From positions 1 to 43,446 of the forward strand of contig NZ_JAXEXL010000027.1 of NCBI RefSeq assembly GCF_034113385.1: a stretch of 43,446 bases of DNA, in the 5' to 3' direction. Positions 15,617 through 24,498 of the stretch are shown piece by piece. The first letter of the stretch is position 1. The number at the start of each line of letters is the position of its first letter. Origin of the DNA: Atopobium sp034113385. Lineage in GTDB: Bacteria; Actinomycetota; Coriobacteriia; Coriobacteriales; Atopobiaceae. Under the pieces are notes generated by a model. It was not told the DNA's origin and ran no database searches. It saw only the letters and a program-made list of their open reading frames with translations. Both the position numbers and the translations under genes were made by a program.

Positions 15617-16897
15617 CTAGAGGGGCAAAATCTGAAGAATCCAACCAAGAATTGGGCCATAGACACAGTAATCCGTCTCAGAGAGAATACGCATAATAGG
15701 TGCATAGGAACCAACTATAGGTAGCAGAAGTGCTTGACCAACAATCAGAAGAACACCATTTACTAAAGAGCCAATGATTGCACCACGAACACCACCATGA
15801 GCATTTCCAAAAATAGCAGTAGCAGCACCAGTAAAGAATGTAGGGATAAGTGCCGGAAAGACCACTACTGGATAACCAACAGCTGCTAACACAACCATGC
15901 CTACGAGACCAGAGCATAGACTGCAGAGAAAGCCGACAATAACACTTGTGGGATAGTTGGGGAACAGTAAAGGAACGTCAAGACCGGGTTTTGCACCTGG
16001 AATAATCTTCTCAGCAATACCATGAAAAGCAGGGATGATTTCAGCGAGCATCATGCGCACGCCCGTAATGATAACCGTTATCCACATGCCAAAACTAATA
16101 CCCTGTAAAATGGAATACACCAAAATGTCTTTACCGCCAGAAATGTTCTCGGTAACCCATGCAGGATTAGCAAAAATGCTTACTACAATAAAGAGAAGTG
16201 TCATGACTAAAGTAAGGGCAATGGTCATCTCGCGCAAGAAGGAGAACTGCTTAGGAATTTTGATAGCCTCTAAGTCATTAGACTTATTTCCAAACGTCTT
16301 AGCAAGAATTGTGGCCATTAAAAGACCAAAAGAGCTGGAGTGTGCAAGTGTAATCTCTTCTCCACCTTTTACGCCCTGAATACAATAATTAACATATGCA
16401 CACGTAAACGTCATATACAATCCCAGAAGTACTGATCCCACGCCAACAATACCCCAAAACGGTAAGGATGTGTTGTATTTAAGCAGAGCTGCAAGTAACC
16501 CAGAATAGAAAAAAGAAACATGAGCGGAAAGATGAACAAACTTAAAGCGTGTAAAACGTGCTAACAACAAGTTAACGATGAAACCAAAGGCAAAAATAAG
16601 TGCAAGCTCAGTACCAATTTCTCCCATATATTCCGCAGATGCTGTTCCTATATCTGTTGCAGCTGCAGCAGCAGTACCAAACGCTTTAGAAATCATAGTC
16701 GCTAAAGGCAGCAAAGCGGTACCCAGCGTTTGTCCACCGAGATTAATCATGGTGAAGCCAATCATTGCCTTAATCGCTGAAGGAAGAATTTGGTTCCATT
16801 TCTTTCCCATAGCAAGCATGCCAGCAATGATTACAAACCCAATGATAAAAACTGACTGACTAAGATAGTTATTAACTATGTACAGAAATACACTCAT
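15617..16897 (-). CDS. PTS EIIC, ascorbate (UlaA/SgaT) family (system 2)
   Basis: Membrane permease of 426 residues with about 11 hydrophobic segments. It follows the UlaA pattern: AMIGFTMINLGGQTLG after the second helix, LLARFTRFKFVHLSAH, the EITLAHSSSFG segment (like IALGHFGTLG), GVRMMLAEIIPAFHGIAEK, PGAKPGLDVP and FGNAHGGVRGA. It diverges most of the four UlaA-type permeases here, particularly in the second cytoplasmic part. The substrate is unknown and is unlikely to be ascorbate because no UlaG-type lactonase or other ula enzyme is present. It lies 12 bp after EIIB and 24 bp before the TrpA-like gene. Confidence 0.9.
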   Translation of the reverse strand: MSVFLYIVNNYLSQSVFIIGFVIIAGMLAMGKKWNQILPSAIKAMIGFTMINLGGQTLGTALLPLATMISKAFGTAAAAATDIGTASAEYMGEIGTELALIFAFGFIVNLLLARFTRFKFVHLSAHVSFFYSGLLAALLKYNTSLPFWGIVGVGSVLLGLYMTFTCAYVNYCIQGVKGGEEITLAHSSSFGLLMATILAKTFGNKSNDLEAIKIPKQFSFLREMTIALTLVMTLLFIVVSIFANPAWVTENISGGKDILVYSILQGISFGMWITVIITGVRMMLAEIIPAFHGIAEKIIPGAKPGLDVPLLFPNYPTSVIVGFLCSLCSGLVGMVVLAAVGYPVVVFPALIPTFFTGAATAIFGNAHGGVRGAIIGSLVNGVLLIVGQALLLPIVGSYAPIMRILSETDYCVYGPILGWILQILPL

Positions 16898-16909
16898 TTA
16901 TACTACCTC

Positions 16910-17188
16910 CTAGTTACTAGAGGAAATTGTTTTAAGAAGCTGTTCTCTGAGATACGCTTTATCCATCATGTTATCTATACGAATAATGGGAGTCTCAGTT
17001 TCTCGCAAAGCATCTGCAAAATCAGAGGTTGTAATAAGTACATCGTATGCACTGGGGTCAACAGAGCCAATATCAGAAGCATCTACCTCTGCCTCTATTC
17101 CCTCTGCATCAAGAATTTGTTGTGCAAATAACCGAAGCATCATACTGCTCCCCACCCCTGCACCACACACAGTCACAAGCCTATACAT
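16910..17188 (-). CDS. PTS EIIB, ascorbate/lactose type (system 2)
   Basis: A 92-residue phosphocarrier with the phosphocysteine Cys8 in VCGAGVGSSMML, the P-loop of this EIIB fold. Its ATG overlaps the last base of the PRD regulator, so translation is probably coupled. There is no separate EIIA gene in this operon; phosphate must come from the EIIA domain fused to the regulator (or made from its internal start) or from another system. Confidence 0.92.
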   Translation of the reverse strand: MYRLVTVCGAGVGSSMMLRLFAQQILDAEGIEAEVDASDIGSVDPSAYDVLITTSDFADALRETETPIIRIDNMMDKAYLREQLLKTISSSN

Positions 17189-19302
17189 TACTTGCTCCCT
17201 TCTATAATTTTGATTATTTCATCTGCGGTACTTGCTGACTTAATTTGCTGAACCTTTGTTTGATCTGCAAGAATTTCTGCAAGCTCTGCTAATGCTTTTA
17301 GATGCGTTTGGTGGTCTATAGCACAAAGCGCAATAACTATCTCCACAGGATCATTTGTAGGATGACCAAATATGACGGGATGACTAAGTGTAAGTACGCT
17401 AAAGCCAACAGCCTTAGCACCCTTATCTGGTCGAGCATGAGGCATTGCAATTCCTGGTGCTATAACTATATAGGTACCATTTACTTCGACATTTTCTATC
17501 ATGCCCTCTATATAGGAATTATCTGCAATCCCCTTTTGAACCAAAAGTTTTCCTGCATGACGCACCGCATCATTTCTATCAAGCGCATCATAATTCACTT
17601 CTATTAAATCTTTCGTGAGAACTTCATGCAACATAGGCTGATAGCCACCTTTCTCTGCTCTACATTTTTTTGAACCTTCTATGGAGTATCCAAAGTACGT
17701 TTCTAAATCATTTTTCAAAAGATTTTTTATGCTCTCGTCTAATGAAGTTCGTTTTGAGATGATTGAAATAATATCGTCTACATCTATAAATTTTATCTGA
17801 GAATTAAATATATCTTGTACTTTTTTAAAATCATTTTGTTCAAATTGAGGAGAGACCTCAATTACATCTCTTTTTGGAAATGAGAAGTGGCCTGTAGAAA
17901 CAATATAATCAACACTGTTGTTTTCAAGCCAACGTCTAGCTTCAGATACTCCATAAACCCCAACTACATTTACATTAAAGTTCGCCTCTAGCTTTGACCT
18001 AACCAACTGTGAAGTAGCAAGACCTTCTCGACAAACAACAATAACGCTCGTTTGACGTGTTGCTGCACGTTTATTTCTTTCTAATGATCCTGCAAAAAAT
18101 AAAACAAAGAACGCGACTTCTTCTACAGGAAAATGAATATCTAATTCCTGTTCAACGATACCAAGACTAGCTTTTACTACATCAAAAAGCTCACTACATT
18201 GATTGATAACAAAATCCAACATTGGGTTTTCAATAAAACTATGATTTACAACACGCCAATATGCTGGGCGTAAATGGTTAAGAAGCCCCACACGCAATGC
18301 TTCGTCATCAATAAAACCAGCATAAGGAAAGGCATGGGAAACATCCTCAATAAGATTGTCAACAAGAATTCCCATCCTTATCCAGTTTTCCGATACAAGA
18401 TCATCAAAACATACCACCGATGCCTCGCGTAGCTTGCTTGCCATATATTCCAGCTCATCTTCAGATAACTCCGCTGAAAAAATGCGTTTTAATGTCTTTG
18501 AATGGCTTTTTACTATTTCAAGTTCGCGTGTAGCGGCTGTTTTTTGAGGTGAAAATGATATTCCTTTATTAATTCGTATTCTGCAATATGATGCATATGT
18601 GGCACACACAAGATAATCGATAGACGTGTCACTAAATTCAACGTGTAAATCTTTACATATCTCTTTTATGAGCTCACGCATTTGAATTGAGAATTCCAGG
18701 GAAGATACTAATGAGATTTCTTTAGTCACCGAAAAACTCTGACTTGGAACACTCTCTCCATTTAAATACGCTTCAAATACAGTATTACTGTCATAAAAGA
18801 GAAATTCATCGTTTAAAAAGAGTGTAGTAAGCGCACTACGTATATCTTTTTCAAGCCCATCAACCGCATACCCAACAAAAGGAGAAGAGACAAGTTTGAT
18901 TGAATTCTTAGATAATATTAAATTTATATCTTTTATATCATGTAGTAGCGTATTTCTCGATATATCATAATAGCTCTGTAAGTCTTCAATATTGAACCCA
19001 TCAGGCAATGTAAGTATTAATTCACCAATCCTAGTTCGACGAAATTCGGGATCAATATAAAAGAGCTCTCTATCGTTAACCAGCTGAGAAAATGCAACAG
19101 CATTTGGATTATCATACGAAAGCATGCCACGTTTATTTTGAATATATGTTCTATCGTTGGCACGTAAAAACGTATTGATTCGATTGACATCGTTATATAT
19201 GGTTCGCGCACTTACCCCAAAACGACTAGCAAGATTGTTCACATGCATGGAAGCATGAGCACAGCAAATCAAATTGTATAGTTGTTCAACTCTAACACCC
19301 AT
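17188..19302 (-). CDS. PRD-containing PTS regulator with EIIB and EIIA domains (LicR/MtlR type)
   Basis: A 704-residue transcriptional activator controlled by PTS phosphorylation. Order: N-terminal HTH (about 1-60), second HTH/Mga-like domain (about 85-150), two PRD domains (about 195-410; the conserved PRD histidine is clear in LLNHLRPAYWR, His344), a GatB-like EIIB domain with Cys424 in VVCREGLAT, and a C-terminal EIIA domain (about 557-704) with phosphohistidine His622 in AMPHARPD. PRD1 lacks an obvious conserved histidine. AGGAGGAG precedes the ATG. It heads the operon regulator-EIIB-EIIC-TrpA-like and probably activates it. An internal start for the EIIA part is described separately. Confidence 0.92.
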   Translation of the reverse strand: MGVRVEQLYNLICCAHASMHVNNLASRFGVSARTIYNDVNRINTFLRANDRTYIQNKRGMLSYDNPNAVAFSQLVNDRELFYIDPEFRRTRIGELILTLPDGFNIEDLQSYYDISRNTLLHDIKDINLILSKNSIKLVSSPFVGYAVDGLEKDIRSALTTLFLNDEFLFYDSNTVFEAYLNGESVPSQSFSVTKEISLVSSLEFSIQMRELIKEICKDLHVEFSDTSIDYLVCATYASYCRIRINKGISFSPQKTAATRELEIVKSHSKTLKRIFSAELSEDELEYMASKLREASVVCFDDLVSENWIRMGILVDNLIEDVSHAFPYAGFIDDEALRVGLLNHLRPAYWRVVNHSFIENPMLDFVINQCSELFDVVKASLGIVEQELDIHFPVEEVAFFVLFFAGSLERNKRAATRQTSVIVVCREGLATSQLVRSKLEANFNVNVVGVYGVSEARRWLENNSVDYIVSTGHFSFPKRDVIEVSPQFEQNDFKKVQDIFNSQIKFIDVDDIISIISKRTSLDESIKNLLKNDLETYFGYSIEGSKKCRAEKGGYQPMLHEVLTKDLIEVNYDALDRNDAVRHAGKLLVQKGIADNSYIEGMIENVEVNGTYIVIAPGIAMPHARPDKGAKAVGFSVLTLSHPVIFGHPTNDPVEIVIALCAIDHQTHLKALAELAEILADQTKVQQIKSASTADEIIKIIEGSK
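17634..17653 (-). promoter_or_regulatory. Internal Shine-Dalgarno and ATG for a free EIIA (system 2)
   Basis: Inside the regulator gene, AGAAAGGTGG (nine of ten bases match the anti-Shine-Dalgarno complement) lies 10 bases before an in-frame ATG at 17634 (codon 557, MLHEVL). Initiation there would give a 148-residue EIIA, 17188-17634, with its phosphohistidine at residue 66. That agrees with the free-standing EIIAs of this window (146 and 151 residues, His65 and His71). The operon has no other EIIA. Confidence 0.55.
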
Positions 19303-19408
19303 AGCTCCTCCTACTTAAATCGTAGTAAAGAAGGAGCATGTAAACAAAACCAGTTTTTTTCAATATTTACGAAATGCCTTACCAGCTCAATCGCTGAGCG
19401 CCTTATGT

Positions 19409-20200
19409 CTATTCAGGCAAACGAGTTGTCAGCTGCATTTCTATGTAATAAAACTCTGGGCGATACCTTGCAACCAGATACTCACGTGGGATATTGTCTT
19501 TGTCGTACGTCACACGATAAATTGCAAGCACAGGAGAACCCACTGCTATATCTAATAGCTGCGCAGTATGTTCATCTGCCGCTTCAGCAAAAATCTGCTG
19601 GTTTGCAGACGTAAATTCAATATGCCGCACATTTAAATAAAAAGCTCGCAATGATTCAGTAGAAAAATCTCGGTATTCAGCATCGGGAACATAACTTGCT
19701 TCCAAAAAAACTGATTCACTGTAATACGTAATGTCACCTGATTTACGTACACGATCAAGCGTAAAGACCAGTGTATTTTCTGGAAGATTGAGTGCTTCTG
19801 ATACGACTAAAGAAGCTGGTGCTACTTTAGAAGAAATAACTTGCTTAATTGGTGTTGTTGGATCACCCTTCAATTTCTTTAAATAACTGGAAACGTGACT
19901 TAAGGCAGTAACTGGTCTGTTAGAAACGACAACGGAACCAATCCCACGCTGACGCTCAATCAGCCCATTATCAACCAATAGTTCCATCGCTTTGCGTACC
20001 GTAGCGCGACTAATTTTGTGGATAGAAACGAGTTCCGTCTCCGAAGGAATTAAGTCACCCACCTTATAGACACCATTAGAGATATCTTGAAAAAGAATAT
20101 TATAAAGTTGATAGTATAATTGCTCATGAGAACGAGTATTTAGTATGCCAGTCTGCAGACTTGCATTTGTTTCTGTTGAATAGGACGTCACGCTCGCCAA
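19409..20200 (-). CDS. GntR-family regulator with UTRA domain
   Basis: A 263-residue regulator: winged HTH (about 25-95; LIPSETELVSIHKISRATVRKAME, GLIERQRGIGSVV) and a C-terminal UTRA ligand-binding domain (about 105-250; DITYYSESVFLEASYVP, YRVTYDKDNIPREYLVARYRPEFY). UTRA proteins usually sense a sugar phosphate or small metabolite. It is the last gene of the aldolase-to-kinase operon (system 4) and is therefore probably its own regulator; the long inverted repeat at 25441-25474, ahead of that operon, is a candidate target. A leading stretch of about 20 residues before the HTH has no clear role. Confidence 0.9.
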   Translation of the reverse strand: MASVTSYSTETNASLQTGILNTRSHEQLYYQLYNILFQDISNGVYKVGDLIPSETELVSIHKISRATVRKAMELLVDNGLIERQRGIGSVVVSNRPVTALSHVSSYLKKLKGDPTTPIKQVISSKVAPASLVVSEALNLPENTLVFTLDRVRKSGDITYYSESVFLEASYVPDAEYRDFSTESLRAFYLNVRHIEFTSANQQIFAEAADEHTAQLLDIAVGSPVLAIYRVTYDKDNIPREYLVARYRPEFYYIEMQLTTRLPE

Positions 20201-20227
20201 CTCTCTCAGACTAGATACATTTTACAT

Positions 20228-20842
20228 TCACTTAACAATATACTTATTTACTTGCTTTACAAGCCCCTCAAAATTAACGGTAGCAATATCTGTTGCATCC
20301 ACTTCAATTAAATCTCCAAGCTGGAATTCACCATACCCTTTTGAAATACAGCGGTTTTTCAAAATATCAAATGTAACCAATTGATCTGCTTGCATACGAT
20401 TCTTTAAAACATCTCCTTTTTTATAACAAGAAACTAAGTGCCCTAAATGTCGGCTTGGCGACAAATCGCGACTCAATGACCGTTGATATATCCTCTGTAA
20501 ATTACCAACAAACCTGATAGTAAGAGCAGAGTAGTTATTTTTTTCGCATTCATATAGTAGGAAAGACTTTTGTTTATCACTAAAAGGATAATCAGTAATA
20601 ACAAGTCCTCCAGCAGCCATTTGCTTCTCAAGACGTTTGTAATAAAGAGGCCAGATTCTTGTTACTTCCAAATCGGCTTTCTCAGCAGCATTTTTAAAAC
20701 CAACCTCGTCCCAAATCTCTTCTTTAATGTCATCAGGACTAATAATTGGCGCGTTTGGATACAGTTTAAGCAAGCCTTTGCAAAAAGTTGATTTACCCGT
20801 TGCTGGATAGCCAGCAAGAATGACCAATATATTCTTCATCAT
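20228..20842 (-). CDS. P-loop kinase of the AAA_33 type (system 4)
   Basis: A 204-residue small-molecule kinase-like protein with Walker A GYPATGKST (11-19), a SPDDIKEE segment, VITDYPFSDKQK (possible Walker B/substrate region) and an arginine-rich lid (QRSLSRDLSPSRHLG). This architecture is shared with gluconate-kinase-like and other sugar/nucleoside kinases. Two adjacent ATGs (20842 and 20839) are possible starts; neither has a strong ribosome binding site. It sits between the TPR-like gene and the GntR gene in a PTS operon that already has a PfkB kinase, so a second phosphorylation step or a signalling role is possible. Substrate unknown. Confidence 0.75.
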   Translation of the reverse strand: MMKNILVILAGYPATGKSTFCKGLLKLYPNAPIISPDDIKEEIWDEVGFKNAAEKADLEVTRIWPLYYKRLEKQMAAGGLVITDYPFSDKQKSFLLYECEKNNYSALTIRFVGNLQRIYQRSLSRDLSPSRHLGHLVSCYKKGDVLKNRMQADQLVTFDILKNRCISKGYGEFQLGDLIEVDATDIATVNFEGLVKQVNKYIVK

Positions 20843-20864
20843 AATCTACTCTACTTATTTAGCC

Positions 20865-21254
20865 CTATTTACCACGTAGCATATCTTTTGAGCTCTGCAT
20901 TAGCCCTTGAATCTTATCAAGCCATTTTTTGATATCTGCATCGTTACCTGCAGCTGCTGCTTCAGCACGTTTCTTGTTGTAAAGCTTAGTCAACTCCTTA
21001 TATGCAGTGCCCATGCGATTAGCTTCCTTGAGGCTAGCCTCAAACGCACTAATAGCTTTATCAACTTCACCAGCGCGTGCAAATAAAGAACCCTGCTCAT
21101 TAAGCAAGTCAGCTTTTGCTGTACCAGTCGCATTTTTAATACGTTGAGTAAATTGATTAGCTTGAGAAAGGAGTTCTTCAATACTAGGAGTTATTCCCTC
21201 ATCTTTATTAATCTCTACGCTACTGTTTGAATTCTTTTTAAAAATGTTAAACAT
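20865..21254 (-). CDS. Small helical TPR-like protein (system 4)
   Basis: A 129-residue cytoplasmic protein, all helical by composition. Residues about 30-105 resemble one to two tetratricopeptide repeats (LLNEQGSLFARAGEVDKAIS, AFEASLKEANRMGTAYKELT). N-terminus is Lys/Asn/Ser-rich (MFNIFKKNSNSS); C-terminus is charged (KKWLDKIQGLMQSSKDML). GGAGGGATTTT precedes the ATG. Found between the EIIC and a P-loop kinase gene; TPR segments suggest a protein-protein contact with a PTS component or the kinase, but no function is known. A strong hairpin lies just upstream of it. Confidence 0.7.
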   Translation of the reverse strand: MFNIFKKNSNSSVEINKDEGITPSIEELLSQANQFTQRIKNATGTAKADLLNEQGSLFARAGEVDKAISAFEASLKEANRMGTAYKELTKLYNKKRAEAAAAGNDADIKKWLDKIQGLMQSSKDMLRGK

Positions 21255-21274
21255 AAAATCCCTCCGCTGAGAAT

Positions 21275-21306
21275 GATGGAGCTTCTACACGATAAGAAGC
21301 TCCATC
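21275..21306 (-). other. Intra-operon hairpin between EIIC and the TPR-like gene
   Basis: GATGGAGCTTCT (21275-21286) and its perfect complement (21295-21306) leave an 8-base loop. No T tract follows on the minus strand, so an mRNA-stabilising or processing stem is likelier than a terminator. It could keep the PTS mRNA at a higher level than the part encoding the last three genes. Confidence 0.55.
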
Positions 21307-21349
21307 GAAAGACGTTCAAGCTGTACTAAAAACGTTACTGAAACAAAAG

Positions 21350-22657
21350 CTACATAAACAAACCAGTAAGAAGCTTGAGGCCATAAAGTAGGAAACCAGT
21401 AAATACAGTATCAACGTCAGTGCAAGTTAGATTCAGAAAACCAATTTGTGCCAACATAGGCGTAAGAAGTGCAGGAATAATCATAATAAAGATGCCATGC
21501 ACGATACAGCCAATAATTACACCGCGCTTTCCGCCCATTGCATTAGCAAAAATACCAGCTGTTCCACCAGCAAAGAAATTGGACATAACACCTGGGATTA
21601 CCAAATAGCCGGTAAATGGGGTTATGAGCATGCCAATGATAGAACCAATAGTAGTAAAAATGAAACCAAAAATTACAGAGTTAGGTGCATAAGGGAATAG
21701 TACCGGGCAATCAAGAGCAGGTTTTGCACCAGGGACAAGTTTCATAGAGATGCCTTGGAAAGCAGGAACGATGTTATCAAGCAGCTGACGAACACCCATC
21801 ATAAGGATATATAGACCAATAACAAAGGTGCAGCATTGGATAAATGCCATCACTATAAAGTTAATGCTACTTGAAAGACCAAGTTCATTAACAATAGCAG
21901 CGCATTTATCGGGGCCAGCAATAATAGCGGCAACAATATAAAAAGGAAGCATTACAGTAAACACAGCCAGATAAGTATCGTTCAAAAAATCAAGAGACTC
22001 GGGCATCTTAATATCTTCGGCAGAGTCTTCAGGATTGCCAACAAGCTTTGCAACACCTGCGGTCACCATATAACCGATAGTACAAAAGTGACCAAGGGCA
22101 ATGTCATCAGAATCGGTAATCTTACGCATTACTGGCTGTGCAATTGCAGGCATGAATGTTGCGAAGGCACCACCGACAAGAGATGCAAGTAGAATCAGAG
22201 GAAGACCAGTAAGACCCAAGAAATAAGAGAAAACAACCGCAAGAGTAGATTCCCAAAGCAATGCCTGACCAGTCAAGAAGATATACTTAAACTTAGTAAA
22301 GCGAGCAATTAAGATATTAACAATAAAAATACCTGCAAGAGTAATTGCAATTTCTGAACCAAGGCCAAGATCAGTCATAGCTTGACCATTAATACCCTCA
22401 ATAGAAGCAACAACAGCACCACCAGAACTACCAAGATTAAATGCTGCATTAAATACACCGCCGAAGTATTTAAGTGAACCTTGGAGCACGCTGGAACCAG
22501 CAGACAAAATCATAAAGCCAAACATTGTCTTCATGGTTCCCGCAAACACTTCATTGATTGGTTTCTTCTGTAACGCGAGACCAAGACATGCAATCAAGGC
22601 AATAATAATTGCTGCCTGAGTCAAAATGTTGTTAATAATCCACTCCAAAACAACCAT
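21350..22657 (-). CDS. PTS EIIC, ascorbate (UlaA/SgaT) family (system 4)
   Basis: A 435-residue permease with about 11 hydrophobic segments. UlaA-family features: TQAAIIIALIACLGLALQKK at the start, TMFGFMILSAGSSVLQG, LIARFTKFKYIFLTGQ, DSDDIALGHFCTIGY, GVRQLLDNIVPAFQGIS, PGAKPALDCPVLFPYAPN and FANAMGGKRG. It lies 35 bp after EIIB. Its operon supplies separate EIIA and EIIB plus an aldolase and a PfkB kinase, so the imported sugar phosphate is probably phosphorylated again and then cleaved. Confidence 0.92.
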   Translation of the reverse strand: MVVLEWIINNILTQAAIIIALIACLGLALQKKPINEVFAGTMKTMFGFMILSAGSSVLQGSLKYFGGVFNAAFNLGSSGGAVVASIEGINGQAMTDLGLGSEIAITLAGIFIVNILIARFTKFKYIFLTGQALLWESTLAVVFSYFLGLTGLPLILLASLVGGAFATFMPAIAQPVMRKITDSDDIALGHFCTIGYMVTAGVAKLVGNPEDSAEDIKMPESLDFLNDTYLAVFTVMLPFYIVAAIIAGPDKCAAIVNELGLSSSINFIVMAFIQCCTFVIGLYILMMGVRQLLDNIVPAFQGISMKLVPGAKPALDCPVLFPYAPNSVIFGFIFTTIGSIIGMLITPFTGYLVIPGVMSNFFAGGTAGIFANAMGGKRGVIIGCIVHGIFIMIIPALLTPMLAQIGFLNLTCTDVDTVFTGFLLYGLKLLTGLFM

Positions 22658-22692
22658 GCTTTCCTCCTTTTATAACAAATAACAAGGAACTC

Positions 22693-22992
22693 TTACTGCA
22701 ATGCTCCAAGCTCACGTAAAATTGGAGTGAGCTTTTCTGCAATCTCCTGCTTATCGACCAAACGATCAAGAAATACTGTTGGAATGGGTAAATTTTTCTT
22801 TTCGATAAGTTTTTGGAAATTTTTACCGGAAACAACAATGTCTACAGTGTCCGCAAGAGCAGAAATGCTGGTCGTATCTGTATGACTAACCTTTGCATCT
22901 ACACCTAAAGCGTTCATGGCTTGCTCGATTGCCATTTGACATGCGAGACTACTGCCCAATCCAGCTCCGCATACCGCCATAATCTTTACCAT
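22693..22992 (-). CDS. PTS EIIB, ascorbate type (system 4)
   Basis: A 99-residue EIIB of the lactose/ascorbate family. Phosphocysteine Cys8 lies in AVCGAGLGSSLA; the remaining sequence (SGKNFQKLIEKKNLPIPTVFLDRLVDKQEIAEKL) follows the SgaB/UlaB pattern. It is between EIIA and EIIC, the usual ula gene neighbourhood. Confidence 0.93.
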   Translation of the reverse strand: MVKIMAVCGAGLGSSLACQMAIEQAMNALGVDAKVSHTDTTSISALADTVDIVVSGKNFQKLIEKKNLPIPTVFLDRLVDKQEIAEKLTPILRELGALQ

Positions 22993-23049
22993 TTTATTCC
23001 TTCCCTAACATAGAATATGCCGCTACTACAGGTACTTGCACTACTAGAT

Positions 23050-23505
23050 TTACTTTCCTATCAGCATGGAATAAAGTTCTTCCGGAGTACTACAATTCAC
23101 AAGTGCAGCAACCTTTTCGGGGTCCATGCAAATAGCTGCCAAAAGTTTGATTGCTTCCATATGGGAAGAGGAATCCTCTGCCGAAAGCGCAAATAGAAGA
23201 CGAACTGGAAAAGAGTCTGCCGAAAAAACAACCGGTTCATGCACCAAAGTAACCGCAAACTGTTTTTTAATGGCACCCTCTTCGGGGCGTGCATGAACAA
23301 GAGCTATGTCTTCAGTTAAAACATAATATGGACCAAGCTCTTGAGTATCTTTAATGATATTCTCAGCATAGCGCGACTCTACATAACCATGCTTTTCTAG
23401 CAAATTGAGTGACTTTCTAATACCATCCTCCCAGCTATCAACTCTATCTAGAACTTGGATGTTTTCTAGTTTTAATAAGTTTGTGATTTCATCTGAATAA
23501 GACAT
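23050..23505 (-). CDS. PTS EIIA, ascorbate type (system 4)
   Basis: A 151-residue EIIA of the Mtl/Fru fold. The phosphohistidine is His71 in IALVHARPEEG, a variant of the usual PHARP motif in which the proline before His is replaced by Val, as is common in UlaC-type EIIAs. It follows the PfkB kinase gene by 18 bp and precedes EIIB by 57 bp. Confidence 0.92.
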   Translation of the reverse strand: MSYSDEITNLLKLENIQVLDRVDSWEDGIRKSLNLLEKHGYVESRYAENIIKDTQELGPYYVLTEDIALVHARPEEGAIKKQFAVTLVHEPVVFSADSFPVRLLFALSAEDSSSHMEAIKLLAAICMDPEKVAALVNCSTPEELYSMLIGK

Positions 23506-23523
23506 AGAAGGCCAGCTTTCTTA

Positions 23524-24465
23524 TCAAGCTTCGAAAGATTTATAGTTTGGCAACAAGGGAAGAGCAATCCCTCTAGAATCAAGTGCATCTAAAACCTCTT
23601 TAAGTAGAGGTATTGATGTTTGACTTCCTAAGCGTGTTACCGAAATAGCCGAAGTCATCGAACTTAAAATCAAACTGTCACGTAAACTCAAGCCAGCGTT
23701 CATGCCAAAGGCAAATGCACCATGAAAAATATCACCTGCACCCGTGCTATCAATAACCTTTACGTTAAAGGCTGGCATATGAACAGCAGTATTACCTGTT
23801 AGATATACAAGACCAGCTGAACCAAGCGTCACCACCACTTGACAGCCTTCATTGATTTGAGCAATCTTACTCAAATCAGAAGATAACTCTTTACTAGTTA
23901 TATCTATTGCATGTCCTAAATATTGTTGCGCAAAAGCACTTGAGCAAATTAAATATTCAGACTCTTGAGCAACACGCATTGTTGAGTTACGCATTGTTCC
24001 TGCATCAACTATGCTAATGGCCTCGGGGAATGCATGAATTAAATCTAGTGTAGCGTCTGGTTCATGCCCATCCGAGAGAATAACCGTCGGAGCTATATTT
24101 GGCAGTTTGGTTGGAACAACTCGATAGGGAGACGGATGATTAAAAATAATGCGCTCCCCTGTTTTATTGTTTACAACAATAAAACTAAATGAGGTCTCCG
24201 CATCTGAATCTTCAATGAGCGAATCTGTCATTACGCCATAATCAGAAAGTGAAGCAAGGACCATTTGACCATACGTATCATGGGCAATACGAGATACCAA
24301 CTGAGTTTCTACTCCCCAAAGAGAGCAAAGACATGCAGAGTTTAGTGCAGGACCGCCAGCACAAGTATTATATTGTTCAAAGCGGTATTTAGTATCTGGT
24401 TTGATATCTTCAGAAACCGCCGCGGTAATGTCATACACTGACTGTCCGATACAATAAATACTCAT
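23524..24465 (-). CDS. PfkB-family carbohydrate kinase (system 4)
   Basis: A 313-residue ribokinase-like sugar kinase. The substrate motif AGGPALNSA (36-44) and the ATP/anion-hole motif DSTGAGDIFHGA (239-250) with the catalytic base Asp245 are intact. In operons of this kind the PfkB enzyme adds a second phosphate to a PTS-made sugar phosphate, giving a bisphosphate for the class II aldolase (established for tagatose and fructose pathways; applied here by inference). It lies between the aldolase and EIIA genes. The substrate cannot be read from the sequence. Confidence 0.92.
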   Translation of the reverse strand: MSIYCIGQSVYDITAAVSEDIKPDTKYRFEQYNTCAGGPALNSACLCSLWGVETQLVSRIAHDTYGQMVLASLSDYGVMTDSLIEDSDAETSFSFIVVNNKTGERIIFNHPSPYRVVPTKLPNIAPTVILSDGHEPDATLDLIHAFPEAISIVDAGTMRNSTMRVAQESEYLICSSAFAQQYLGHAIDITSKELSSDLSKIAQINEGCQVVVTLGSAGLVYLTGNTAVHMPAFNVKVIDSTGAGDIFHGAFAFGMNAGLSLRDSLILSSMTSAISVTRLGSQTSIPLLKEVLDALDSRGIALPLLPNYKSFEA

Positions 24466-24498
24466 GTCTTCACCTCCTCGAATTACTTGTAATCTCAG

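Noticed and set aside
15617..16897. Galactitol-type EIIC (GatC)
   Set aside because: Size and general hydrophobicity fit, but the LARFTRFK, GHxxxxGY-like and PGAKPxLDxP signatures are those of the UlaA/SgaT family.
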